From the NCBI GenBank assembly GCA_036346275.1, contig CM070711.1:70369782-70433781 (forward strand): a stretch of DNA of 64,000 nt, read 5' to 3'. Positions 32,195 through 43,512 of this stretch are shown piece by piece. Position 1 is the first letter of the stretch, and each line of letters starts with the position of its first letter. The notes beneath the pieces were generated by a model that made no database searches, had not been told where the DNA came from, and saw only the letters and a program-made list of their open reading frames with translations. This DNA is from Otatea glauca. Taxonomy: Eukaryota > Streptophyta > Magnoliopsida > Poales > Poaceae. The position numbers were made by a program, and so were the translations under genes.

Positions 32195-33676
32195 CAAGCC
32201 AGGTTAAAAAAAACAACCAAAATCTCGAAAATCTCGACTGAGATTTTGGATTCTGGTCGGAGATGGATATAAAATCTTTGCAGGGTAAAAAAAGGTAAAA
32301 AATATATAAATTGCTACAGTAATCTTGGAAATTTCCAAAATATTGTTTTTTCTATCGGTTTTTGACTTTTCATGGCCGAATTTGGTCCAATAACCCTTAA
32401 GAAAATCATCTTCGATGAAAATTTGTTGAAAAACCGATTTTTTTTAGATGTTTTAAAATTTCGGTAGAAACACTATCAGTTTTTTATAAAATTGTACAAG
32501 CTGGATCATGATCTTAAAAATTTATGGTACTATATTTTGTTGCTTCGGATCATACAGAAAAATTTCAAAATAATTTAACTTCATTTGTTATCTTTAAAAA
32601 ATAAAAATAGAATGAACATAATTGGGACAATAACCTTGTCATAATTTTATAAATTTGCTCGAGTGTGATCATGATCCAAATTTTTATGAGATCTTAAGAA
32701 TTTCCTAAGTACCATTCTCTAAAAGTTTTAAAAAAAGTCAACTTTTTTTGTTTGCTCAATCAAATCTATGTAAGCATTGAATTTCATTTGTTATATTTCA
32801 AAAATCAAAAACAGAAAGAACATAAATGGTACAGTGCCCTTGTAAGAATTTTATAAATTCACTAGATTGTGATCATAATTCAAAATTTTTATGAGATCTT
32901 AATAATTTCCTTAGCACCCTTCTGTAAAATTTTCAAAAATTCTAAACCTTTTTGGTTGCTAAAGCAAATATATGTATTAGTCATCAGGCTTTTATTAGGA
33001 TGTAGCACTGTCATAATTTTTGAAAATTATTTAAGACTGCTAATAATCTGAAAATTTTATATAAACATTAATTATACATTAGGACCATCCAAAAAAATTT
33101 CAAAATTTTCTAACATGTTTTGAACCATTTTTCATTTGGTTGAAATTTGCCGGTAAGGCTTTTATCACGACAGTAGCACCGTCCGAATTTTTAAAAATTC
33201 ATGAAGCTTGATCATCTGAAAATTTTATGAAAACATTAATGATGCATCATAACCAAGAAAAAATATTCAAAATTTTCTAACGTAGTTTTTTCATTAGGTT
33301 CAATATTGCCAGTCAGCGTTTTATCTGGACAGTAGCAATGTTCGAATTTTTAAAAATTCATCAAGCTTGATAATCATGTGAAATTTTTATAGTAATATCA
33401 TTTATGTGTCAGAACCTTCCACAAAATTTTTTTTAAAATTATTCAACATCGTTTGAGCTATTTTTCACTCGGTGCAAGTTCACCAAAATATTGGCAAATC
33501 TCGTCGAGATTTCAGGAATTCTGGCCAAAATTTTGGTTTTCTCGGTGAAAAAAAATCGGATCTGAATTTTTGTTTTTGTATTTATTCTGGGATTTATCTA
33601 AAATTCTAAGATCTCGTTGAGATTTATATTTCGACCACCTCCGAGATGTCATTCGAAAACGAGATTTCAAACCTTG
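32195..33676. repeat. Repeat element with ATCTCG-rich ends and diverged tandem interior
   Basis: The left end has AAAATCTCGAAAATCTCGAC. The right end has ATCTCGTCGAGATTTC and closes with CGAGATTTCAAACCTTG, giving opposed ATCTCG-rich borders. The interior holds at least four diverged units of about 150-200 bases sharing TTTTTAAAAATTCAT[GC]AAGCTTGAT and TTTTATGAAAACATTAAT. It resembles an AT-rich non-autonomous DNA transposon. Related ends occur at 38.98-39.17 and 39.8-40.17 kb. There is no coding potential. Confidence 0.55.
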
Positions 33677-34890
33677 CTGCAAAGTCGTTGAGCTTTACAC
33701 GGTGCATGGTCGTTCATCACTACCAAGTCGAGCTATATTTGTTTTAGAGATATATCATTTTGTATTTGTCTGAACTAATGATAACTTGCTCTTCTCTTCT
33801 TTAACGAAACTGCGAAACTCCTGCCAATCCTTTGGATGAAAAAAAGTTGCCAGATTTGGTTTGTGTAGTAACTTGTTAAATGGTGTTGCTCATGGTTTGT
33901 TCACGTTGGCCAGATTTGACCCCGGCCATTTGTTTCATGACTAAAAGACGAGGCAGCTCGCAACCAAACACGAGGTCACCAAAATCCCAATCGATCGAGT
34001 GCCCCAGATAACTGCCGTCCGCACGTCTGAAGATTTGGATAGCTAGCTTGCTGGTGCAGGTCGGGGCCGGCCGGCTGGCGGGCCAGGGAGCAGGCAGACA
34101 GCACAGTCCGGAACAAGGGCCCAACGCCGGCCGGCGGGATCCACGGCGGTGCGCGCCGGCCACCACTCCACCGATTGATGCCGACAAGGCCATGCATCCT
34201 GCCAAAAGCTCTAATCTCTGCATGTGCAACTCCACACGTTCGTACTTTGATCAACCAACATGCATGCATGTATCATGTGCGGTGGTAGCACTGCCCAAAC
34301 CCAGAAAGCATGCTGCTGCAGCTAGCCTGTAGGGTGCTGCATTCATGCTGCCACTATTGACCAATGCACCTGTCTATGATCAATCTGGTCATTGGTGGCA
34401 GTCATCGCAAGGAACCAAATCCCAAAAGAGCTTTCCACCAAGATTTGGGATGCATGCCTCGATCGCAACATGCAGGATCGATCTCTCTCATCACATGTTA
34501 GTACCAACAAAGCTAGTGCAGCCTGCCGGCCGCTGCCTCCTTTCCTTGACTTTGTAAGATCGATCTGTTCAGGTACGTATTTGCCGAGATAGATAGATTA
34601 TAAATATAGATGGACAGAGGTCGCATCCATGCCTACCCACTGCCCGTATGGACATGGAGATCGATCATCGATCTGTGCGTGCGTGCGCCTCTCAAGGGAA
34701 CAGTTCGGTTTTTTTTCTCAAAGATGTGGTGCAGATGAGTTGATGGCAGATGCGATCATCGATCCAAGTAAGAGATCGACCGAGAGATATGATAGTATCA
34801 GTATCGATCGCTGGGAGGAGAACATGCCTGGTCTGCTTGCTTTTAGAAGAGGGCATATCTGCCTGCTCCAGTCGCGTTTTGCCCATTTTC
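33677..34890. other. Intergenic, no gene recognised
   Basis: A mixed-composition stretch with overlapping short frames on both strands (for example 33876-34235 minus and 34048-34332 plus) that match no family I know. It may be the flank of a nearby gene or decayed transposon DNA. Confidence 0.35.
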
Positions 34891-35272
34891 GAAGCACAAG
34901 GTGGGCGTCGCGTCGGCCTAGTATGGATTTATCGTGCTTCGCGTCTGAACCATGCCAGACCGCAACGGCCTATCGTACCCGCCGTGCCGTGTCGGCCTGG
35001 CTTGCCTTCGGCCAGCCCAGGCACGACCCATTTACGCTTCGTACCGTGCCGGCTCAGGCTTGTCCTATTTGCATTATTGCGACGAGAGGAAAAGAAGAAG
35101 GAGACGCACGGAGCTGAGGCAATAGACACAAATATTGAAAAAAAATAAAGTAAATTTTATTCATTCTTCAACAGGTACAGAGTTACTACCTTGATAAAAA
35201 CCTACCTTAGACCCCAGTGTGAGGTACCCTCGATAAGGAAAAGAGTACATTAATTACGTACATATGCATAGA

Positions 35273-38179
35273 CTACTCGAAACCAAGATAGTCAAAGTTG
35301 GCTATCGCATATGTGATCTCCAGATCCTCGGTCTCATGTTGTGTCCTATCATCTGCACACTTCCAGTCTTTGCGGCATATAATTGCCTCAACCATCTCGG
35401 GCGTGAGAGATGATCTCCACGACTTAAGTATCCTCCCTACTAAACTGAAAGAGGCTTTCGGCGATACAGTGGACGCCAAATCCATAAGTTCGTCCTGTGC
35501 AAAATGCGATAGCATGGGGTAAATATATTGGTGATTCTTCCATCACAAGAACAAACTGAGTCGATTGTTTTCGTCCATGTCAAGCTCGGTCTGTATGAAA
35601 GGCATGTCAAGGTAGTGGTTGATCTCTACTCATGTATTACATTGTGACTTGCTCGGCGTTTCAAAAGACGAACTGGACACCTTACCATTTAGCTTCTTTC
35701 ATATGTTTGAAGCGGTCGAACTGTCTCGTGCTTATTACGTTGTTGAGGTAGATCTTCTTGCTTCACTTCTGCTACCAAACTTTTCATAATATTTATTGAA
35801 AACTCTAAAAAAACTCGTTATAAGCATGAGTATAAGCCTTAGAAAAATCAAGATTTAATGCTTCACATATTCCCTCAAAAGCACACTGTAAATCAGATAA
35901 TTTTCTCTGAGGATCAGAATGGTAGCAAAACAGTAGAGACATGGAATAGCTTGAAAATATTTTAAAACTTTTTCTCCATTGATTCTATAATGGGTTATAA
36001 AATATAATTATCTCTATTTTCTTTGAAACTGTTAGCAATAGTCCAAAACCACTCAATGACTAAGCAAGAAGTTGGGTAGTGCACACCGGATAACATTATT
36101 GCAACCCCCCAATCCACATCATAAACCTACGGGTTACCATTATTGCAATTGACGAAGATAGTGGGAATGTGTTTGTAGTCCTTGCACCGCTCCAACATAG
36201 TATCGTAGAGTTCCATCTAACTTTCATATCAAGGTTGAATCTTCTTGGTGGCTTATTGTTGGCCCTACAGTACTTCGAGAACTGAACATACTTTACAATC
36301 AAACCTCCAATAAATTGGGTAGCATCGCATATGTTGTTCAAACTAGTTTTCATTACATGCAAACCAACTTGCACAATGAGATTAATGATGTGGCATATAC
36401 ATCTCTGGTGGAATACGAAACCTCCAACATAAGTCTCCAGGTGCAGTGAGAGATGCTCCATGGACATCGTGTTAGCTGATGCATTGTTTAGAGTAATACA
36501 AATAATTCTACTTTCTATTTTAAAGTCAGTAATAACCTCATGTACATATGTAGTGATAGCCTCTCTAGTGTGTACTTCATCGATTGGCCTAAACCATATA
36601 ACCTTTTTGTTAAGGACGTAGTCGTCATCCAAGTAATGTGCGACAACATTAAGATAGGCTGCTCTTTGGTGGGATAAAGTCTATATAACCGAGGTCAAGG
36701 CAAATGAATAACTAACTCTCATGCATGCCTCTTTCAGCATTGCTAGTTTATTTGTGTACGATGCGTATATATCATGTGTAGTTATTCTCCTACTAACGTG
36801 TTGGTATTGTGGGCTAAAAACTTGTTGCATCATACTTTCAAAACTAGAGCTTCATCCATTCTAAGTGGAAGATTCTTCGTAACTATGTAACGTGCAATAT
36901 TGTTTTCAGCTACCTCGGTGTTGTATACCCTTGTACTTACCGAACTGTCGGTATTGAAATTGAGCTGTGTCTGGACGCCCTCGCCTGGCTTTCGTCTGGC
37001 CTATATCTTCTTCAAGTATGTCTCTGCGTGTTTCTCCATACGCATATGCAGATAATTTAGCTTGACAGTATTTACAAATAGCATACACTACCTCACGTCT
37101 ATCTATAATTTCAATGGTTCTATCTAGAGGTGGGCGTCGTGCCGTGTTGGGCGGCCGGCGACGGTCCATCGTGCCGATCAACGAGCCGTGCAGCGCGCGC
37201 GGCCGTCGTGCTCGCCGTGCGTGCGTCGCGCGCGCCCACTCGTCTTCGGCGAGCCCAGGCACGGCCCATTTGCGCTTCGTGCCTGCTTCGTGCCGTGTCG
37301 GCCCAAGTCCAACCCATTTGCACTATTTCAACGAGAGGAAAAGAGCCGGAGATACATAGAATTAAGGCAGTGAATGCAAATATTATGAGAAAAAGAACTA
37401 AAATTTATTTATTATCGAACAGTTACATAGAGCGAGAAGGATGTGCTCAATACGGACGAAAGAGGGGAGAATGGGTGAGAAAGAGAGTGAGCGAGACAGA
37501 CGAGAGAGATTGAGAGAGACTGGTGAGAGAGAGCTGAGAGAGATTGAGAGGGACGAGCGAGAGAGAGCAGCTTCTTGCACCGTCTCTCAATCTCTCTTAG
37601 CTCTCTCTCTCTGTTTTGTCCGTCTCTCTCAGGTGTTGGCGATAGGGGCGGCGTTCATACTACTGGATGCATCCATGACGGTCATGCTCTGTGAGTCAGT
37701 GACCTTCATGCTAGGCTTCTTCCTCATGCCCTGGATCATCAGGCCCAGTATAGCCCATTCTATAGTGTCGTGCCGGGCCGGGCCGCCCATCGTGCTCGAT
37801 TTCGAGCGGCCGCACGCTGTGCTCTGATGTCGTCTTGCGCCCGACATGGCCCACTTCGTGCCGGGTCGGGCTTCATGCCGGGCCGTGACGTCGTGCCTCG
37901 GGCCAGCCCAAAAGAGCCCGGCCCGAGTGCCCACCTCTAGTTCTATCCATATATTATCAGCACCATACACGTCGACTGCTGGATATGGACGCCCGTCCCA
38001 GATGCACCGATGTAGCGGCATTGGCGCTCAGGTTAGATACTGACGCCCATCCCGAATGCACTGATGTAGCGGCATCATAACTTGGTGCGGATACCGGCGC
38101 CCACTGCTCGGGAATGTAAAAGGTATCCTCGACGCCGTACGTACCATCCAAATAACGATCATTCATGCTATAGTCTCCC
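35273..38179 (-). pseudogene. hAT transposase pseudogene split by a nested hAT
   Basis: Blocks on the minus strand: an N-terminal frame starting at about 38179 (MGDYSMNDRYLDGTYGVEDT); then, beyond the nested element, a BED-finger remnant EVVYAICKYCQAKLSAYAYG at about 37095-37035; the RNase-H-like core at about 36630-36100 with ICITLNNASANTMSMEHL, CHIINLIVQVGLHVM and NLDMKVRWNSTI; and the C-terminal dimerisation domain at 35515-35273 with LASTVSPKASFSLVGRIL and SSLTPEMVEAIICRKDWK. Stops and frameshifts occur between blocks. Unlike hAT element 1 the dimerisation domain is kept, but the SESAFS-type motif reads SPKASFS. Confidence 0.82.
37125..37939. mobile_element. Non-autonomous hAT nested in hAT element 2 (815 bp)
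   Basis: The ends are TAGAGGTGGGC and GCCCACCTCTA (perfect 11-bp inverted termini), with a perfect 8-bp duplication GTTCTATC (37117-37124 and 37940-37947). The subterminal parts contain GGCACGGCCC and GGGCTGGCCC-type motifs. The middle is a GA-rich tract (GAGAGAGA, about 37480-37615). Frames across it are low complexity and not genes. Confidence 0.93.
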
Positions 38180-38190
38180 ATGCTGGAGGA

Positions 38191-38675
38191 GAGTTAGCAC
38201 GAATTGATCTCTTGATCCCGACGAGGGGGACTTAGAGAGCGAGGGCATGCTCTCCTGCTCTTACTCTTGCCAAATATTTTGTTTCCTGGCAGGAGAGCAA
38301 AAGGAGAAAGCAAACTCAAGGCAAACAAAGAGAATAAACTCAGGAGAGAAAAAAAGAGAGAGCAAGCAGAGAGCGAACTAAGAGTTTGAGAGCAAAAGTT
38401 TCGGGTGCTGAGGAAATAAAAACTCGAGGGGGGTTTTATAGCGAGCAAACTCTGTCGAATGTTGGATTAGCTGAATGTTGGAATCAAGCATGGGATGGAA
38501 TCAAACAAACATTGGAATAATCTTTGTTTTTATCACGCGTCACATCGTTCTTTTTCTCTGTCGTTCGTCGAATGTTGTTCACTTACTGTGACCCAAAATC
38601 TGCTCGTTGCCTAAAATCTCTCCCAAAAAGGTGGGCAATATACTTCAACAATCTTCCTCACATCTAAACTCCTCT
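38191..38675. other. Intergenic, GA-rich then AT-rich, no gene
   Basis: Pyrimidine/purine-skewed DNA (AGAGAGCAAGCAGAGAGCG) followed by unassigned sequence. It probably includes the 5' flank of the hAT transposase, since a comparable leader precedes the coding start of hAT element 1. Confidence 0.35.
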
Positions 38676-38902
38676 GGGAAAGAGATCCGGTGCAGTCTCT
38701 TGGGGACTGCAACTTAAGTAGTTGCGCATGGATCGTTGGATAAAAAAGCGATGGTCCAGATCTTATGATAATATTGTAGCAAAACACTATAGTGGAACAC
38801 AGTTGAAAGATCCGGACCGTTCGTTCGCTCGAACGGACGATCCTAGCCTATAGAGTCAATTAAGTTGTAGTCCCCGTAAAGACTGCAAAGGAACCATGTC
38901 CC
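38676..38902. mobile_element. MITE, 227 bp, Mutator-like
   Basis: Opposed imperfect termini of about 48 bases: GGGAAAGAGATCCGG ... GCAGTCTCTTGGGGACTGC on the left and, in reverse, GGGACATGGTTCCTT ... GCAGTCTTTACGGGGACTAC on the right. TCCTCT flanks both sides (38670-38675 and 38903-38908). Long G-starting termini suggest a Mutator-type MITE, but only six of the usual nine duplicated bases are visible. Nearby sequence is also repeated around it (ATATACTTCA...CCTCACATCTA at 38640 and 38950). Confidence 0.65.
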
Positions 38903-38979
38903 TCCTCTAGGCCTAAGATATGGAATCGAAGTGGGGCTGCAATTTTCGAGCAAATATACTTCACCGCCCTCACATCTAG

Positions 38980-40180
38980 GCCCCTTTAGGCCTAAATCTG
39001 AAATTTCTGCTAGATTTCGGTCGAAATCCGATTGGAATTCAAAAACCAAATTTCAAATCCGTTATTTTGGAGGTTAGCAAACCTAAAATTTTGACCAAAA
39101 TGACCGAAATTTCAGTGAAATTGATCGAAACTTTGGCCTTTTTCACCTCCTATGAAATGATCTCCCGAGGCTAGAAAAAATTGGGAAAAAATATGAAAAA
39201 TTATACAAGCATCTATCTACATTCCCTATCTGTTTGAATGCAAAATACTAAGTATTTGCACACAAAATACCCTAAATTTAGAGATTTCGATAGCATTTCG
39301 CCTTATTTTCAAATTCTAACACTTCAATTTGGCAACAAAATCAGTTAAGCAAACACAAGTTTTGGCGCAATGCCAACTAGTTTGTAGACCTCACCAACGA
39401 TGAGTTTAGGATGTCTAAGACTAACAAATTAGGCTTCAAGGTTAACTTCGCTAGGGTTCCTACAAGGTTGAAGTATGAAAACGTCAGCTTTCATGCGATT
39501 CCTACATGTGTGGATTGGAGGACCAAGTGTCCTGTCACTCCTGTTAAGAACCAAGACGACTACGTAAGTATATGCACACATATACTTAACAGAACTATAT
39601 ATACTACTACAACTGCACTACAAGCACAAATGAGACCTGGCAATAATATTGCAATATATATGGCACAGTCAAACTAAGAACTGGCAAGCTCATCTCCCTA
39701 AACATATATGTATGACAATTTTTTTTTTGCAAAATTTTCACTTGTATTTCTCAAAAAGGCATTGCAATTCGTCACAAAAAATTTGGTTCTAAATCCAGTC
39801 CTACAAACATGAAAACTGGTTGAATCTGTTATCATCTCGGTAAAAAAAACGCGCAACGAAATCTCGCCATCCACACCGAAATCTCGCAAAAAAAAATCTC
39901 GAAATCCAAGTTAGGGTTTGGGGTTAGGGTTACATAATTTGTATATGTATTTTTTTCATAAAATTTTCACATGTATTCCTCACAAAAAGCATTACGATTC
40001 GTCATAAAAATTTAGTGCTAAATCTGGTCCTACAAACATGAAAACCGATTAAATTTATGACCATCTAAGTAAAAAAAACCGAAATCTCGCCGAAATTGAC
40101 AAAAATCTCTTCGAAAAAAAAACCTAAAATCACTTTAGAATTTTTTAAAAAATTATTATTTTTTTATCGACGAGATTTTA
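38980..40180. repeat. ATCTCG-type repeat element containing a protease exon
   Basis: The left part (38980-39170) has ATTTCGGTCGAAATCCG and GACCGAAATTTCAGTG. The right part (39720-40170) is a diverged duplication of about 250 bases (GCATT[GA]C[AG]ATTCGTCA ... TCCTACAAACATGAAAAC) and ends in CGACGAGATTTTAAAGCATGG. These resemble the borders of the element at 32195-33676. A papain-type exon lies between them. Confidence 0.5.
39365..39561 (+). pseudogene. Captured papain-type cysteine protease exon
   Basis: The frame reads KHKFWRNAN, stop, FVDLTNDEFRMSKTNKLGFK, ARVPTRLKYENVSFHAIPT and VDWRTKCPVTPVKNQ. This is the end of the I29 inhibitor prodomain (the usual NqFaDLTNdEF) and the start of the mature C1A protease (the usual P...DWR.kGaVtpvKnQg). 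A TAG replaces the usual Gln of NQF, and Cys replaces the usual Gly in TKGAVTP. The exon ends at a GTAAGT-type donor before the catalytic CGSCWAF segment. No other protease exon follows. It resembles senescence-type (SAG39-like) grass proteases. Confidence 0.8.
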
Positions 40181-40201
40181 AAGCATGGCCCAACTCCCTT
40201 A

Positions 40202-40618
40202 GGGCCTGTTTGAGGGAGCTGTGACTGGGCTGAAAATCTTCTTTTGTTTGCTGGGCTATAAAGCAGCTGTAACTAGCGGTTGTGATTTTTCTTGTTATGC
40301 TGTTTAGCAAACTGCCTGTTACAGCTTTTAAGGGCTAACCGAAATGGAAGGTAGCAACATAGTGAAGTACAGCGGCGTCCGAGTGGGGAGGTGATGTGGA
40401 GGCGGCGAGGTGGGGTGGCAAGGTTGGGAAGGCGGAGCGAGCGAGTTAGTAGGAGTTCAAGCGAAGCCACAGCTGAAAAACTTCTCCTCAGCAGCTGCAG
40501 CTTTTATGGGTGCTTCTGCTGTGACTTAGCTTCCTAGCTGCTTTACATTCATGCTGTTTGGGAGATCTTTTAGTCCAAAACTAAAGTAAAACTAAAGCAC
40601 AGCTCTCTAAACAGTCCC
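40202..40618. mobile_element. Tourist-like MITE (PIF/Harbinger), 417 bp
   Basis: It starts GGGCCTGTTTGAGGGAGCTGTG and ends CACAGCTCTCTAAACAGTCCC, long inverted termini of the classical Tourist type, flanked by TTA on both sides (40199-40201 and 40619-40621). The interior has further AGCTGTAAC/GTTACAGCT palindromes. It is non-coding. Confidence 0.9.
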
Positions 40619-40621
40619 TTA

Positions 40622-41400
40622 ATTAACCTTGATCCAAGCGTGCACGCGCTCGCTCTCTCATCTTTTGGAAGTGCCAAGGAAGATATGGCAACAGCAAGAT
40701 CGAGGGAGATGACGAGAGATGTCAGCTTGCGTAGCAGTGTGGCATCGCATGCAGTGCCTCCCGCCGCCCGGCCCGCTTTAAGGTGGCAACAAGGCGAGGC
40801 GACATGCATGTTGGCCGCTAGCTAGCTTGCCACGACGCACAACGCCATATGCGTATTTTAAGCACGCGTCTCACGCCATCCGCTTCTCCCAGTTGCTTCC
40901 CGTCTAGAAGGCGAGCAACGAGATCTCGTGCCGTCACGCTCGCTCGCACGCACCACGGCACGGCGCGCATGAACCGAGTTCCCGATTGGCGGCACGGAAA
41001 AGGACCCCAAAAAAGATGCGTTTTGCGTGTGCGACGGGAGTGATCGCACAGGACGGACGGATCGAGAGATGTTAGCGTTGGCGTTGCTAGTGCGGGTTGT
41101 AGTGGAATCGGATCAACCGGCGAGTTTTTGTGTCGACGTACGTACTCGTGTAGTTGGACGGGTGACCCTAAAGCAGCTAGCCGTGCCATCGATCGGTCGA
41201 TCTTGTTTGGGGAATAAACAAAGGGGTGTGAGATTGAGTGTACTAGGCTAAAGGAGGTGCTGTACCAAACAAAAGTGGAGGCATAACCTAACATCTCGTG
41301 CCTCGTTGACATCTCGGTGTGTGCCACTTTTCGATCGAGGGTACACATTTTGTCTCCTTGGGAATTAATGCTTGGAGCTGGACTTCGACTTAGAAGATGA
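40622..41400. other. Intergenic, GC-balanced, no gene recognised
   Basis: Overlapping frames on both strands (for example a 176-codon frame on the minus strand, 40818-41348) but no domain I recognise. The symmetrical open frames suggest GC composition rather than coding. Confidence 0.35.
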
Positions 41401-41409
41401 CAAACTGCA

Positions 41410-42552
41410 TGTCACTGAAGATAAGACCTGGGCACTGGGCCAAGGCAAAGGCTGGGTGGGCCTGGACCGAGCTGGGCCGGCTAAGCACAGTCAGCTCGTC
41501 GTGCTGTCCGGCACAACATGACTTGCTTTCAACGAGTCTAGGTACAGTCTATTGCATGTTGTGCCACTGCCGTACGGTGCAGTCTATTTGCATTGTGGAC
41601 TCCTCTTTTTTTCGATAGACTCCTATAGTCCCACTCCCTCTCCCGCTCCGTCACCCCCACCTAGCTTCTCCCCAGCACTAACTGGTCACCACCCCATCGC
41701 TCGGCATCCAGATCTAACAAGAGGAGGCAGCTATGCAAGCAGCGAGTAGGGAGCCGACGACGTCGACCTTTAGATCTGTGTGGGGAGCACGAGTGACAAG
41801 AGGGGAACTTTTGACGTTGAGCTCCAGATTTAGCTTGGGAGAAAGCGGCAATGTCAGGCTCCACGTAGGGCAACAGCCGTATAGGGTTGAAATATATACA
41901 TAACCTCCATGCCATTGGACTCATGCGTCGAGGAAGAGGGGAGCGTGAGGGTGGGGGTATGGCCGGCAACACTACTGCCATGGATAATGAGCAAAAGTCA
42001 ATGACATCATGGGGGTGGCTGGGTGGAGGCGGCAACGGAGGTGTGTGGCAAGGAGTTGGGGCAGATGCCAGCGAAAGAGGTGGACACTAGAGTGACGAGG
42101 ACTTGGGTGTGAGGCAGCAAGCCGAGGTGGGCGGCAGGGGGTAGAGACGGAACTACAATGGTGGTCTCTCTCTCTTGTCAGTGTCATGCGTCTATGGTAG
42201 TGTGGCCTGCTGCGCCAACCACCGAAAATGGAAGGGGATATGGATAAGGTGAAAAGGAAATAATTGGGCCTTATGTTGGTTGGGCTAGTAGCAGATGTTG
42301 GGCCGGTGTGAGGTGTTGGTCTATTGGTTTAGGCTTGTGCCTGATGGGCTGGTGCCATCGGACCATTTCATGACGGCTTGACACTGGCATGGTCCAAGCA
42401 ATCATGTCGTGCCGTGTCACCTATCGTATTTGGTTTCTAACCTCAATCAGGCCTTACTGTTTGTGCCATGTCGGCTTGGTCCACCACCTTCCGTGCCGTG
42501 CTCGTGACTCGGCTAGCCCATAAAGGCCCAGCCCGACGCCCACGTCTGGCGA
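41410..42552. mobile_element. hAT-like element remnant, probable
   Basis: Both flanks carry the GC-rich subterminal vocabulary of the hAT elements above: GGGCCTGGACCGAGCTGGGCC (about 41458) on the left, and GTCGTGCCGTGTCACC, CCGTGCCGTGCTCG and GGCTAGCCCATAAAGGCCC (42400-42530) on the right, ending CCCGACGCCCACGTCTGG. The interior is unassigned. No duplication can be defined, so the limits are approximate. Confidence 0.5.
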
Positions 42553-43340
42553 CAATGCTACTAGGCCCTAGGGAGGATGCCAACTTGATATATGTAGTAC
42601 TAGTTCAGGCTTTGCTTTTCAGAGTTCAGAACTTCAGACTGGTTGATGTAACGATGTACTCACGAATTAGTAGAATTGTTATTGATGAACTCACTATCTG
42701 GCAATATTGTTTTAGCAACTTGTCAGTGTATTTTGCTACATGTAGTGAATAAAATATTTACTGTAACCACATCACCTGATACTACATTTGTGATAATACA
42801 GTTCACTATGACAGAATAAGATATGGATAGGCATCAGCAGGACAGATCGCACATGGCCAGTTGACCTCTCGCCATTCGATTGCGGTGTTCCTTTCTTCCT
42901 AAGATCACATCTAGAGGGAGCTGAAAACTGCACGTGTACAGAAACTGCACAGGGAGAACGCACCCGACAGGGATGCAGCCCTGCAAATTCTTTTTGCAGT
43001 TCTACGTTCTTTTCTTTTGGCCTCAAAAGCACCCATGGGGACGATCAGAATCTTATCTTCAGGAACGTTCGTATCAGCGAGGTTTATTAATGCATAACAC
43101 CGACTAAATCACCGGCATTGCTAGTTAAACACGTTTCGAGCACATCAATCGTTTTGAGACTTCAAGATATCTTGTACCAGATTGGTAAGGTTCATCCATC
43201 CTGTCAAACTTTCGGTCACGCGATTTTCTTGTCCTAGTCTAGAGTGATTACTTGAATAGCTTGTAGCTGAATGTACTACTTGGTTGTTAGTGTACAGACC
43301 ACTTGCAAAGACGTTTGTTCCTCACCCACCTCACTATGTT
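42553..43340. other. Intergenic, no gene recognised
   Basis: Low-copy-looking DNA with unsupported short frames; nothing identifiable. Confidence 0.35.
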
Positions 43341-43512
43341 GTTTTCTTCTTTCCCGTTAAAAGATGCTAATGAGCCAAAGTCCAGTACATATCTGTCCAA
43401 ACCTAATATTCTTTTTATAGATCTGTAGTCTTCTTTCCAGTTAAAGGATGCTAATGGGCCGAAGCCCAGTACAGATCTATCCAAACCTAATATTTTTTCA
43501 TAGATATGTATC
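43341..43512. repeat. Tandem duplication, about 84-bp period, two copies
   Basis: Copies share CTTCTTTCC[CA]GTTAAA[AG]GATGC, CCAGTACA[TG]ATCT and CCAAACCTAATATT. The region down to about 44620 has similar vocabulary in inverse (GTCTAAGTTCATTAGCACC at its end), so it may be a decayed hAT-like element from about 43350 to 44620. Confidence 0.6.

Larger units (their letters stand above)
34893..38190 (-). mobile_element. hAT element 2 (RICESLEEPER type), inactive, with nested hAT
   Basis: The left subterminal zone (about 34893-35060) is rich in GGTGGGCGTCG, GCCGTGCCG and CAGGCACGACCC motifs as in hAT element 1. A transposase remnant follows on the minus strand. A non-autonomous hAT of the same terminal type sits inside its 5' coding end (37125-37939). 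The right border is unclear; no matching terminus or 8-bp duplication is seen before 38.7 kb, so the right end may be truncated. Confidence 0.7.

Noticed and set aside
37441..37827. 128-codon frame with Arg-Glu repeats
   Set aside because: Translation of a GAGAGA tract in a 815-bp non-autonomous hAT; not conserved coding sequence.
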